From NCBI RefSeq assembly GCF_003105115.1, contig NZ_QETH01000007.1, forward strand, positions 1-64,000: a stretch of DNA of 64,000 bases, in the 5' to 3' direction. A model generated the notes under the pieces. That model did not search any database. It saw only the letters and a list, made by a program, of their open reading frames with translations, and was not told the DNA's origin. The translations under genes were made by a program, and so were the position numbers. Below are positions 33,184 to 41,332 of this stretch, in pieces (position 1 is the first letter of the stretch; every line of letters starts with the position of its first letter). This DNA is from Flavobacterium sp. HTF (GTDB lineage: Bacteria > Bacteroidota > Bacteroidia > Flavobacteriales > Flavobacteriaceae).

Positions 33184-34203
33184 CTATTTTTCGAAGTAAA
33201 GATAATCAGTACCGTAACCCGTGTTTCGTAATCGTATTTGTGAATTATTGTACTCAAACAACTCCCAGTTATTTGTATTCAGCTTTCCAAGCAATGCTGA
33301 ACTGAAGTTTAATCTTAAGTTTCGAACACCGTAGTTATAAGTACACTCCCACTGCCCTGTTTCTGAACTGCCACTTTTTGTAGCTACAACCGATTTATCG
33401 CTTTTAAATACAAATGAATATCCGTTGTAAGAGGACGTTTTATCCGATTCATCAAAAAAATAAGGTATTGTCCAGGAACCATTTGTTAAGGTTTCTTCAA
33501 AGTCAAGAGATGTATTATTGTTTTCCGGACAGTTGTCTATAGCATATTTGATGGCATTTTCGAAATCTGCATTACTGGTAATTGACTTTGTCTGATAATT
33601 GTAATCTGTTATGGAAATAGGGTATTTTAAGGAAATATACTCGCTGCCGTTCAGGTTTTTTATAAAACTAAAAAATGCCTGGTCACTTGCTATAGAAACA
33701 GAACCTGCTACCTGATTCGAGCTGTTATATTTATTGATCGTTATCGGATAATGAATGTTTAGCCCGTTGATTTTGGACAAAAGATCCGGATAAAGATTCC
33801 AGTAATCAATTAAGTCATCAAAATCAGCCTGATTCGGAATTGATTTTTCTATATAATTGTAGTAAACCATCGTTACCGGAAAATCTATTTTTACAATATC
33901 ATCATCCGTATTGCTGGCATTAATATTATCAAAGACTTTTTGAAAATCGGCAGAAGAATTAACGGCAATCTGTTCATTATTTACGATCACCTTATAAGGA
34001 AATTTTATGGTACAGTAACTCGATTTATCAATTACATTGTCCTGCACAGTGGGAACCATAGCGACTCTTTGCAAATACGAAGTTAAAGGAGAAGCATTTG
34101 TTACTGTCTCCTGTGTATTAGAATCCTGCTCATCTGTTTCGTTTTGACAGGACAATAAAAACAGGATGAAAATTATTGACAAATATTTTTTTAAAGACAG
34201 CAT
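33184..34203 (-). CDS. Lipoprotein with four tandem repeats, divergent from FecI-type sigma factor
   Basis: About 339 residues from the ATG at 34203, chosen because it starts the type II signal peptide MLSLKKYLSIIFILFLLSC; the longest frame to 34296 would run through a likely promoter. After an acidic linker (NETDEQDSNTQE) come four repeats of roughly 55 residues, each with an 'I.FP..V......I.S.aDF' pattern: FPYKVIVNN..IAVNSSADF, FPVTMVYYN..SIPNQADF, YPITINKYN..SIASDQAFF, YPISITDYN..SITSNADF. The end (NGSWTIPYFFDES..GYSFVFKSDKSVVA) resembles a lipocalin-like or META-type beta domain. Function unknown. A minus-strand AGTAGGGTAA at 34354-34345 suggests control by the adjacent sigma factor. Confidence 0.75.
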   Translation of the reverse strand: MLSLKKYLSIIFILFLLSCQNETDEQDSNTQETVTNASPLTSYLQRVAMVPTVQDNVIDKSSYCTIKFPYKVIVNNEQIAVNSSADFQKVFDNINASNTDDDIVKIDFPVTMVYYNYIEKSIPNQADFDDLIDYWNLYPDLLSKINGLNIHYPITINKYNSSNQVAGSVSIASDQAFFSFIKNLNGSEYISLKYPISITDYNYQTKSITSNADFENAIKYAIDNCPENNNTSLDFEETLTNGSWTIPYFFDESDKTSSYNGYSFVFKSDKSVVATKSGSSETGQWECTYNYGVRNLRLNFSSALLGKLNTNNWELFEYNNSQIRLRNTGYGTDYLYFEK

Positions 34204-34344
34204 ATTAACATTTTTACAAAGGTAATAAATTTTAAAGAATTGCTTTTTAATAAATTCGGCATCAAAGGTTTCGATATTACCACTTCCGTTTTGCAATCGT
34301 ACCGAAAATCAATTTTTGTTACTATAAAACAATCAGCAATACTT

Positions 34345-34354
34345 TTACCCTACT
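34345..34354 (-). promoter_or_regulatory. Candidate ECF-sigma promoter motif (divergent copy)
   Basis: AGTAGGGTAA on the minus strand, 142 bases upstream of the lipoprotein start. The same 10 bases occur before fecR, and nearly the same before the OB-fold gene. It also covers the -33 region expected for the sigma gene's own promoter. Confidence 0.6.
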
Positions 34355-34369
34355 TAAATTAAAAACAAA

Positions 34370-34377
34370 TACTTTTG
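34370..34377 (+). promoter_or_regulatory. -7 box TACTTTTG of the ECF sigma gene
   Basis: Exact TAnnTTTG, 23 bases before the ATG at 34401. No clear TTG at -33; that region is occupied by the divergent GTAGGGTAA motif. Confidence 0.55.
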
Positions 34378-34400
34378 CATCTTACAAATTGCTGATCTAA

Positions 34401-34916
34401 ATGCCAAATAACCCCCAGTCAAATACTTGTGACGAAATAATTTTTTCGTCTTTTTTCAAAAGTCAGATAAAAGCACTTCGCAATTTTCTTTTTTACAAAT
34501 TTGGTAATATGGAAAAAGCAGAAGATGTGGCACAGGAAGCCTTTTTAAAGCTTTGGCAAAACTGTTCTTCTGTACCGCTGGAAAAAGCGAAATCCTATGT
34601 TTACACGATTGCAAACAACAGCAGTCTCAATGAAATTGCCCATCAGAAAGTTGTTTTGAAATACGAAAAAAATTTTAGCGGTTTGGATAAAACCAACCAG
34701 ACTCCTGAATACCTGATGGAAGAAAAACAATTTCAGGCAAAACTATTAAAAGCTATTGAAAACTTAAACGAAAAGCAGCGAATTGCCTTTTTGATGAACC
34801 GGATTGACGGAAAAAAATACAGCGAAATCGCCCAGGATTTAAATATCAGCGTAAAAGCGGTAGAAAAACGCATTCATTTGGCCTTGTTAAGCTTACGTAA
34901 AGAAATTGATCTGTAA
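34401..34916 (+). CDS. ECF RNA polymerase sigma factor, FecI-like
   Basis: 171 residues. Region 2: FFKSQIKALRNFLFYKFGNMEKAEDVAQEAFLKLWQN, with the 'AEDv.QE.FlklW' core. Region 4: LLKAIENLNEKQRIAFLMNRIDGKKYSEIAQDLNISVKAVEKRIHLALLSLR. This matches FecI-type sigma factors paired with a membrane FecR and a TonB receptor, and both follow directly. It should be held by the FecR-like protein and released by a signal from the receptor. The candidate recognition sequence, (A/G)GTAGGGTAA, lies before fecR, before the OB-fold gene and divergently. Confidence 0.92.
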   Translation: MPNNPQSNTCDEIIFSSFFKSQIKALRNFLFYKFGNMEKAEDVAQEAFLKLWQNCSSVPLEKAKSYVYTIANNSSLNEIAHQKVVLKYEKNFSGLDKTNQTPEYLMEEKQFQAKLLKAIENLNEKQRIAFLMNRIDGKKYSEIAQDLNISVKAVEKRIHLALLSLRKEIDL

Positions 34917-34918
34917 AA

Positions 34919-34928
34919 AGTAGGGTAA
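34919..34928 (+). promoter_or_regulatory. Candidate ECF-sigma promoter motif before fecR
   Basis: AGTAGGGTAA directly after the sigma-factor stop codon and 40 bases before the FecR start, so fecR and the receptor could be transcribed independently of the sigma gene. Confidence 0.6.
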
Positions 34929-34967
34929 ATTTAGTTCTAACTGTTTTAATAACATAATACCAGTACA

Positions 34968-35867
34968 ATGAAAAAAAATCAATTATTGGCCAAATGGCTA
35001 AACAATGATTTGTCAGAAGAAGAATTAGCTGCATTTGAAGCCAGTCCTGATTTCGAAAAATATCAAAAAATTAAAAATTACACGGAGCATCTGGCAGTAG
35101 ATGACTTCGATGAAAATAGCATGTTGTCTAATATTCTTAAACAGAAAAAAGAGATTCCAAAAGTAGTTCCTTTGTACAAAACATGGATATTTCGCTCAGC
35201 CGCTGTCTTTGTTCTGGCTCTCGGAATTACTTTTGCTTTTAAGGTTTTGGTACAGCAGACAGAAACCGCCAGTTTTGGAGAAAAAACAACTTTCTCATTA
35301 CCTGATAACTCAGAAGTGGTATTGAATTCCGGTTCAGAAATACACTATAAAAAATGGAACTGGGACAATCAGAGGCATCTGGAACTTAAGGGAGAAGCCT
35401 ATTTTAGAGTTTCAAAAGGCAGACGTTTTGAAGTACAGACCCGATTAGGTAAAGTTTCTGTTTTAGGAACCCAGTTTAATGTCAAGACCAGAAAAAACAG
35501 GTTTGATGTAGTATGTTATGAAGGGCGCGTCAAAGTAAATTATGCCAATACCCAAATCCTGCTGACTCACGGGCAAGGCGTTAGTTTTGAAAACGGAAAG
35601 CAGATTACCATGAAGATTTCTTCATCAAAACCGGAATGGATGCAGGATCAGATCAGTTTTTACAAGGATAACATCACAACCATATTAGACGAGGTGGAAA
35701 GACAGTATAATATTGATATCGAATTAAATACAAAAGACACCACTTCGCTGTTTACAGGGAAATTACCGGCTAAAAATTTAGATACGGCTTTGCAGATTAT
35801 TGCTACAACTTATCATTTGAAGATTCAGAAAGTCTCAAAAAATAAAATAATTATTGACGAAAAATAA
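34968..35867 (+). CDS. FecR-family anti-sigma factor
   Basis: 299 residues. The cytosolic N-terminus (LLAKWLNNDLSEEELAAFEASPDFEKYQKI) is the anti-sigma domain, and one membrane helix spans about 70-90 (IFRSAAVFVLALGITFAFKVL). The periplasmic part contains the FecR domain: TTFSLPDNSEVVLNSGSEIHYKKWNWDNQRHLELKGEAYFRVSKGRRFEVQTRLGKVSVLGTQFNV, and ends with a secretin/TonB short N-terminal-like domain (LDTALQIIATTYHLKIQKV). It should bind the sigma factor inside and the signalling domain of the receptor outside. Stop codon and receptor start codon are adjacent, with no gap. Confidence 0.92.
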   Translation: MKKNQLLAKWLNNDLSEEELAAFEASPDFEKYQKIKNYTEHLAVDDFDENSMLSNILKQKKEIPKVVPLYKTWIFRSAAVFVLALGITFAFKVLVQQTETASFGEKTTFSLPDNSEVVLNSGSEIHYKKWNWDNQRHLELKGEAYFRVSKGRRFEVQTRLGKVSVLGTQFNVKTRKNRFDVVCYEGRVKVNYANTQILLTHGQGVSFENGKQITMKISSSKPEWMQDQISFYKDNITTILDEVERQYNIDIELNTKDTTSLFTGKLPAKNLDTALQIIATTYHLKIQKVSKNKIIIDEK

Positions 35868-38402
35868 ATGTTGCTCCCCAAACAATTTCATTTTTTGTTT
35901 TTCCTGTTTTTCTTTGCCCTCTGTCTTTGTGCTCAGGACAAGGGAAAAGCTGTGCCTATCAGGAAAATTATACTTGATATTGAACAGCTGCATCAGGTAA
36001 GTTTTAATTATCTGGAAGATGATATTGCGGGGCTTCAGCTTACTCCTCCGAAAAGATCTCTTTCATTAAATCAAAAACTGCAATACCTGTCAAATATCAC
36101 CGATTTATCTTTTGAAAATATTGACAGCAAATTCATTAATGTTTACAAAAAAAAGGACGAATCGCGGGTATTATGCGGTTATCTTTTTTCTGCTGCGGAC
36201 AAAAAACCTATTGAAGGCGCCAATATCATTTTAAACAACAAAACACAGATCAGGGCAGATTCTAACGGCTATTTTGAATTTAAAAAAGAAGGTAAAAGTA
36301 TCCTTTTGATTACGCATATCGGATTCGCATCCAAAAGGATTTCAGCCGCTAATCAGGATGCTGAAAATTGCCTGCAAATACTATTAGAACCTGAAGTTAC
36401 AGAACTAAAAGAAATTAAAGCCAATGCCATTCTTGCCTCGGGTATTTCTAAAAACACCGACGGGGCATTTGAAATTAAACCCAAGAAATTTGGTATTTTA
36501 CCCGGACTTATCGAACCCGATGCTTTGCAGGCCATGCAGCAAATTCCGGGCGTCAACAGTATCGACGAAAGTGTTTCGAGCATTAATGTACGCGGGGGCA
36601 CGCACGACCAGAATTTATTTTTATGGAATGGGATCCGAATGTATCAGACAGGGCACTTTTTTGGATTGATATCCGTATTTAACCCTAATCTGGCGCATAC
36701 TATTTCTATTTATAAAAACGGAAGTTCTGCCTTTTTTGGAGAAAGTGTATCAAGTGTCGTCGATATTTCTTCTACTCCTGAAACTACCGAAAAAAACAGT
36801 TTTAGCGCAGGGATAAATATGATCAATGCAGATGTTTACGCAAAGTACAATCTTTCGAAAAAGAGTTTTATCGAAATTTCTGCGCGCAAGTCTATTACTG
36901 ATTTTGTGGAAACACCAACTTATAAGGAATACTTCAACAAAGTTTTTCAGAACACCACTATTACTGACTTTTCACAAAACCAGGATATCGATTATAAAAG
37001 TGATAAAAAATTTGGCTTCTATGATGCTACCCTGAAATATGCCCAGAAAATAGGCAGCAAAGACCAAATCATATTAGATTTAATAACCATTCAGGACAAT
37101 CTCGAAGTTTTTCAGAGTGCCACAGTCTATGACATATACAAGTTTGAAAACAATACATTGCGCCAGCAGAATTATGGCGGTAATTTGTCATGGAAAAGAA
37201 ACTGGAACAGCTATAATACCACAAAAATCAATATTTATAATTCAGCCTATGAACTTTTTGGCAATCAAAAAACAAGTACTGAAAATCAAATTGTTGTTCA
37301 GAAAAACAGCGTTAACAATAATGGTTTTAATTTAGAAAACCAACATAGAATTACCTCAAAATTTAGTTTAAACAATGGTTATCAGTTTAATGAAATCGGG
37401 GTCACAAATTTAGAGCAGGTAACGAATCCGGATTTCTATCGTAACGTTAAGGAAGTGCTGAGAACCCATGCCTTGATTGTAGAAGGAAAGTATAATGATA
37501 CAATTACCAGACTATATGTAAAGGCCGGAGCAAGAATGAATTACATTGAAAAGTTCAAAAAATATATTGTTGAGCCCCGAATACAATTTGGCTACGGTAT
37601 CAACAAAAACCTGAATGTAGAACTTTTAGGAGAGCTCAAAAGCCAAAACTCCCAACAAATCATTGATCTGCAAAAAGATTATTTCGGAATTGAGAAAAGA
37701 CGCTGGATTATCTCCAATAATACCACAATTCCCATTCAGAGAAGCAGGCAGATATCCCTGAATTTATTCTATAAAAAGAATGACTGGCTGCTGGATATAG
37801 AAAATTTTTATAAAAAAGTTCACGGAATCACCACGTCCAGTCAGGGTTTTCAGAACCAGTTAGAGTTTATCCGAATTACCGGAGATTATGAAGTTTTGGG
37901 AACAGAAATCCTTATTCAGAAAAAAATGGACCACTTTCTGACCTGGCTGAGCTATACTTACAATAACAACAATTATCATTTTTCTGATTATGAATACAGC
38001 ACTTTTCCCAATAATTTTGAGTTAACCCATACCCTTTCGTGGGCTGTTATGTATGAAAAGAATAATTTCAAAATCGCTTTGGGAACAAAATGGTCTTCCG
38101 GCAGGCCAAAAACTTCTCCGGATATTTCAAAAATTGATCTCTCAGATCCCGTAGTCGTTTACAACAAACCAAACGATACCAATCTGCATGTTTTTTCGCA
38201 GGTTAACCTTTCCTCGACTTACAAATGGGAAACCGCCAATGGAATTCAATACAAAATAGGAATATCCATTCTGAACATCTTAAACCGAAAAAATGAGATT
38301 AGCGAATACTACCGAATAAGTTCGTTAACCAATTCTATCGAAGAAGTAGAAACCTTTTCGCTTCAGAGAACGCCAAACCTGAGTTTCAGGATTTCTTTAT
38401 AA
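35868..38402 (+). CDS. TonB-dependent receptor with STN signalling domain (FecA-like)
   Basis: 844 residues. Signal peptide to about residue 22 (LFFFALCLCAQ), then an STN-type signalling domain about 25-95 (IRKIILDIEQLHQVSFNYLEDDI, LSLNQKLQYLSNITDLSFENID), a carboxypeptidase-regulatory-like beta sandwich about 103-175 (VLCGYLFSAADKKPIEGANIIL), a plug about 190-300 (ALQAMQQIPGVNSIDESVSSINVRGGTHDQNLFLWNGIRMYQTGHFFG) and a 22-strand barrel ending in LSFRISL. The STN domain fits signalling to the FecR protein encoded just upstream. No SusD partner is present, so a small ligand (siderophore, haem, cofactor) is more likely than a glycan. Ligand unknown. Confidence 0.88.
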   Translation: MLLPKQFHFLFFLFFFALCLCAQDKGKAVPIRKIILDIEQLHQVSFNYLEDDIAGLQLTPPKRSLSLNQKLQYLSNITDLSFENIDSKFINVYKKKDESRVLCGYLFSAADKKPIEGANIILNNKTQIRADSNGYFEFKKEGKSILLITHIGFASKRISAANQDAENCLQILLEPEVTELKEIKANAILASGISKNTDGAFEIKPKKFGILPGLIEPDALQAMQQIPGVNSIDESVSSINVRGGTHDQNLFLWNGIRMYQTGHFFGLISVFNPNLAHTISIYKNGSSAFFGESVSSVVDISSTPETTEKNSFSAGINMINADVYAKYNLSKKSFIEISARKSITDFVETPTYKEYFNKVFQNTTITDFSQNQDIDYKSDKKFGFYDATLKYAQKIGSKDQIILDLITIQDNLEVFQSATVYDIYKFENNTLRQQNYGGNLSWKRNWNSYNTTKINIYNSAYELFGNQKTSTENQIVVQKNSVNNNGFNLENQHRITSKFSLNNGYQFNEIGVTNLEQVTNPDFYRNVKEVLRTHALIVEGKYNDTITRLYVKAGARMNYIEKFKKYIVEPRIQFGYGINKNLNVELLGELKSQNSQQIIDLQKDYFGIEKRRWIISNNTTIPIQRSRQISLNLFYKKNDWLLDIENFYKKVHGITTSSQGFQNQLEFIRITGDYEVLGTEILIQKKMDHFLTWLSYTYNNNNYHFSDYEYSTFPNNFELTHTLSWAVMYEKNNFKIALGTKWSSGRPKTSPDISKIDLSDPVVVYNKPNDTNLHVFSQVNLSSTYKWETANGIQYKIGISILNILNRKNEISEYYRISSLTNSIEEVETFSLQRTPNLSFRISL

Positions 38403-38475
38403 CTCCTTTTATACGAGAGACATAGCCAACTCTTGTTTTTCTTTTTTATTTTTTTTCAAAAAATCACATTTTTTT

Positions 38476-38485
38476 GGTAGGGTAA
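38476..38485 (+). promoter_or_regulatory. Candidate ECF-sigma promoter motif before OB-fold gene
   Basis: GGTAGGGTAA, 48 bases before the start of the OB-fold-like gene. It suggests that the four downstream genes form a second FecI-controlled unit. Confidence 0.58.
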
Positions 38486-38532
38486 TCTGCACGAAGGCTG
38501 TTTTACTATTGAACCCTATCAAAAAGAATAAA

Positions 38533-38937
38533 ATGAAACGAAAAAAAATAATGATTGCAATTGCAGCTTTGCTCATAGCTGCTGCAGGAGGCATTTATTT
38601 TTATTACGGCTTTCTCTTTAAGGAAGCCCGTAACATCGAAACAGAAATGCCGGACTTCAGCATTACCGCAGCAAAACTAATTGAAGACTATAACTCCAAT
38701 CCGGAAAAAGCAAATTCGTTGTATCTCAACAAAACTATTGAACTGACAGGTCAGATAACCAAAGAAACTGATTCTGTCCTTATACTCGAAAAAGCTGTTT
38801 TCTGTCTTTTTACCCAAAAAATAAAAAACAAAGTTTCTGATCATAACGCAGTTGTCAAAGGCAAATGTATTGGTTATGATGAATTATTTCAGGAAATAAA
38901 ACTAGACCAGTGCACCATTATTAAACCACATAATTAA
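38533..38937 (+). CDS. OB-fold (tRNA_anti-like) membrane-anchored protein
   Basis: 134 residues from the ATG at 38533 (MKRKKIMIAIAALLIAAAGG); an upstream ATG at 38509 would add eight residues before the hydrophobic anchor and is less likely. After an uncleaved N-terminal helix, the segment ITAAKLIEDYNSNPEKANSLYLNKTIELTGQITKETDSVLILEKAVFCLF and AVVKGKCIGYDELFQEIKLDQCTII matches the 'tRNA_anti-like' OB-fold proteins of Bacteroidota ('A..L...y..n...A...Y..K.i.V.G.i'). Their role is unknown. It leads a unit of four genes with tight spacing (7, 19 and 5 bases). Confidence 0.78.
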   Translation: MKRKKIMIAIAALLIAAAGGIYFYYGFLFKEARNIETEMPDFSITAAKLIEDYNSNPEKANSLYLNKTIELTGQITKETDSVLILEKAVFCLFTQKIKNKVSDHNAVVKGKCIGYDELFQEIKLDQCTIIKPHN

Positions 38938-38944
38938 TCCATTT

Positions 38945-39787
38945 ATGAAAAAATTTTTAGTTCCGATCTGCCTTTTTTTGGCTACCATGGCATATTCACA
39001 AGATGATTTACTAAGCAGTATTGATTCTACTCAGGTAGAAGACAACTATTCTACAGCAACTTTTAAAGCACTGCAGCTGGTCACCTTGCAAACAACAAAA
39101 ATGGCAGCAAAGAAAGAGTTCTATTTTGTAGTCTCGCATCGCTTTGGTACTGTAAAAGATGGTCTTGACAGTTTTTTTGGACTTGATAATGCCACTACAA
39201 AACTTGGTGGTATTTATGGCGTTACCGATTGGTTATCTGTCAGCCTTTCCAGACATACATTAAACAAAATGTATGAAACGGGAATAAAATACCGAATGGC
39301 CAGACAGGGCGATCATTTTCCTGTAGATATTGTCGGTTACAGTGTTGCCGATATAAATACTTTTTTAGAAAAAGACCAATATCCGGGCTTAGAGTTTAAA
39401 CATCGTATGACTTATGTTCAGCAGTTGTTGATTTCAAGAAAAATCAGCCAAAAACTATCCTTTGAAGTAGTGCCTTCATTTATACACAAGAATCTTTACA
39501 ATCCTGATCTGGAAAATGATAATCAGTTTTCTTTTGGCGGCGGCGGACGTTATAAAATCACTAAAAGGTTGTCTGTCAATTTAGAGTACATGCACAATTT
39601 TGACAAACCTGATTTTTACAAAAACCCATTGTCAGTAGGCCTTGATGTAGAAACCGGCGGACACGTTTTCCAGCTCATATTTACCAATTCACAATCCATG
39701 AGCGAAAGCGGATACCTTACAAATGCGTCAGGAGACTGGGGCAAAGGAGACTTCTTTTTTGGATTTAACTTATACCGAGTATTTTAA
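38945..39787 (+). CDS. DUF5777 family beta-barrel protein
   Basis: 280 residues with a Sec signal (MKKFLVPICLFLATMAYSQ). FKALQLVTLQTTKMAAKKEFYFVVSHRFGTVKDGLDSFFGLDNATTKLGGIYGVTDWLSVSLSRHTLNKMYETGIKYRM is the DUF5777 pattern, and alternating strands continue to the end (GDFFFGFNLYRVF), with a terminal aromatic as expected for an outer-membrane barrel. DUF5777 genes are often next to c-type cytochrome and YceI genes in Bacteroidota, as they are here. Function unknown; an outer-membrane partner of an electron-transfer or lipid-binding module is a guess. Confidence 0.82.
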   Translation: MKKFLVPICLFLATMAYSQDDLLSSIDSTQVEDNYSTATFKALQLVTLQTTKMAAKKEFYFVVSHRFGTVKDGLDSFFGLDNATTKLGGIYGVTDWLSVSLSRHTLNKMYETGIKYRMARQGDHFPVDIVGYSVADINTFLEKDQYPGLEFKHRMTYVQQLLISRKISQKLSFEVVPSFIHKNLYNPDLENDNQFSFGGGGRYKITKRLSVNLEYMHNFDKPDFYKNPLSVGLDVETGGHVFQLIFTNSQSMSESGYLTNASGDWGKGDFFFGFNLYRVF

Positions 39788-39806
39788 TAACTATAAATAA
39801 AAAACT

Positions 39807-40190
39807 ATGAAAAAAGCAATAGCATTAACGATTTTACTGGCCACTTTAGCAAGCTGCAGCGATTCTGATACGTATCAGGATGTCGAAACACCACCAACAA
39901 CGGGAACTCCGGAAACGCCTACGGAACCAACAATAGTGAGTTATTCCAAAAATGTAAAAGCAATTATAGATGGCAACTGCGTAGGATGCCACCAGACCGG
40001 AAGATCTGCCGCATTCAGACCTTTGACCACTTATGCAGAAGTTAAAGCGGCAGTAGAAAATGCAGGTCTCTTAACCCGTATCCAGCTTCAAAATGGCCAA
40101 CAGGGAATTATGCCGCAAGGCGGAAGAATGTCTCAGACAAATATTGATGTAATCGTAAAATGGAATACAGACGGGCTAAAAGAAAATTAA
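39807..40190 (+). CDS. c-type cytochrome lipoprotein
   Basis: 127 residues. A type II signal (MKKAIALTILLATLASC) is followed by a Pro/Thr-rich tether (ETPPTTGTPETPTEPT) and a small haem domain: SYSKNVKAIIDGNCVGCHQTGR, with CVGCH as the covalent haem-binding motif and MPQGGRMSQTNIDVIVKWNTDGL giving a candidate axial Met. This is the 'cytochrome c' form typical of Bacteroidota lipoproteins. It should carry electrons at a membrane surface. It lies between the DUF5777 barrel and the YceI protein in one tight unit. Confidence 0.85.
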   Translation: MKKAIALTILLATLASCSDSDTYQDVETPPTTGTPETPTEPTIVSYSKNVKAIIDGNCVGCHQTGRSAAFRPLTTYAEVKAAVENAGLLTRIQLQNGQQGIMPQGGRMSQTNIDVIVKWNTDGLKEN

Positions 40191-40195
40191 TCAGT

Positions 40196-40750
40196 ATGAA
40201 AAAATCATTTATTAATATCCTGTTTTTATCGCTGATTGTCGCTGTAACCACGAATATATCAGCACAAAAACTGATAACCAAAATCGGGACAATAAAATTT
40301 CAGGCTTCTATGCCCTCGTACGAAGAAGTTGCTGCCGAAAACAAAAGTGTATCTGCAATACTGGAACAGTCAACTGGAGATTTTGCTGCTTTGGTCCTGA
40401 TAAAAGGTTTTCGGTTTAAGGTTGCCCTGATGGAGGAACATTTCAACGAAAATTATATGGAATCTGAAAAGTTTTCAAAAGCGACCTTAAAAGGAAAAAT
40501 AGCCGATTTTGATATTTCCAAAATTTCAAATACGCCCAAAAATTTTACCCTGAAAGGAGACCTTACGATTCACGGCAAAACAAAACCTGTAACCATAATA
40601 CTGAAAGTTTCCAAAGCGGCCAACGGTGTGAATATTACAGGCTCTTTTGAAGCAAAACCGGAAGATTATGATATCGAAATACCGGGTTTGGTCAGAAAGA
40701 AAATTGCTGATAAAGTAAAAATTGATTACAATTTTTTGTTGAGTAAATAA
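40196..40750 (+). CDS. YceI family exported protein
   Basis: 184 residues from the ATG at 40196, five bases after the cytochrome stop codon. The start gives a signal peptide (MKKSFINILFLSLIVAVTTNISAQ). The mature part, GTIKFQASMPSYEEVAAENKSVSAILEQSTGDFAALVLIKGFRFKVALMEEHFNENYMES and FTLKGDLTIHGKTKPVTIILKV, is the YceI lipocalin-like fold that binds polyisoprenoids or ubiquinone-like lipids. GLVRKKIADKVKIDYNFLL is the usual end. A partnership with the adjacent cytochrome is plausible given the known lipid/quinone binding of YceI proteins. A terminator follows. Confidence 0.88.
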   Translation: MKKSFINILFLSLIVAVTTNISAQKLITKIGTIKFQASMPSYEEVAAENKSVSAILEQSTGDFAALVLIKGFRFKVALMEEHFNENYMESEKFSKATLKGKIADFDISKISNTPKNFTLKGDLTIHGKTKPVTIILKVSKAANGVNITGSFEAKPEDYDIEIPGLVRKKIADKVKIDYNFLLSK

Positions 40751-40783
40751 ATGTTTGCTGTTTAAGCATCAGACATTTATGAT

Positions 40784-40818
40784 GAGGCCGGTCCCATACT
40801 TCGCTGGCCTCTTTTTTT
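40784..40818 (+). terminator. Terminator after YceI gene
   Basis: GAGGCC (40784-40789) pairs with GGCCTC (40806-40811), followed by a run of T. Confidence 0.85.
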
Positions 40819-40839
40819 ACTAACCTTAACTGAATTTAA

Positions 40840-41229
40840 ATGATCTGTAAAAATTATACTGTTTCGGGAGAAGATGTAAATGATATTATGGAAATGGAAA
40901 GTACAGCTTATATTGCGTACACCATTAGATTATTGTATCATTTTTTATTTGATAACGGATTTTCAAGGGAGAAACTCAATGCCCTGCATTTGGGTCTTCA
41001 GGAAGCCGATAATGAATTTATATGCTATAGGAACCTCATGTTTACCGAGTCTTTTTTTGTTGAAATGAAACATTGCCAAATAGATGACAAAATCAATATT
41101 AAAAGCTCTTTCTTCAACGCCAAAAACGAATGCTGTGCAGAAGTCAGTAAGGAAGTAAAATGGTTTGATCACACTCTGGGACAGATAATAACGACGCCAG
41201 CACAAATTCGCCGGCATTTTAACCATTAA
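40840..41229 (+). CDS. Hypothetical protein, possible hotdog-fold thioesterase
   Basis: 129 residues without a signal peptide. AYTIRLLYHFLFDNGFSREKLNALHLGLQEADNEFICYRNLMFTESFFVEMKHCQIDDKINIKSSFFNAKNECCAEVSKEVKWFD has the order of helix and strands of 4HBT-type hotdog proteins ('E.F.V..........i......f...g..a'). The classic catalytic Asp/Glu at the start of the central helix cannot be placed with confidence. It follows a terminator and so is probably a separate unit, convergent with the DUF4465 gene. The thioesterase call is weak; the gene looks real by composition. Confidence 0.55.
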   Translation: MICKNYTVSGEDVNDIMEMESTAYIAYTIRLLYHFLFDNGFSREKLNALHLGLQEADNEFICYRNLMFTESFFVEMKHCQIDDKINIKSSFFNAKNECCAEVSKEVKWFDHTLGQIITTPAQIRRHFNH

Positions 41230-41290
41230 GCAGAAACACTTATCTGACGCAGTTAAATTGGCAGACAGGTTTTATTACAAGATTATTTTC

Positions 41291-41327
41291 AAAAAAAAAG
41301 AGCCATAATTGGCTCTTTTTGTTTTTT
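41291..41327. terminator. Bidirectional terminator at the end of the B12 operon
   Basis: AAAAAGAGCC and GGCTCTTTTT flank ATAATT; the stem has A- and T-runs on both sides. It ends the riboswitch-led operon. Confidence 0.9.
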
Positions 41328-41332
41328 GCGGT

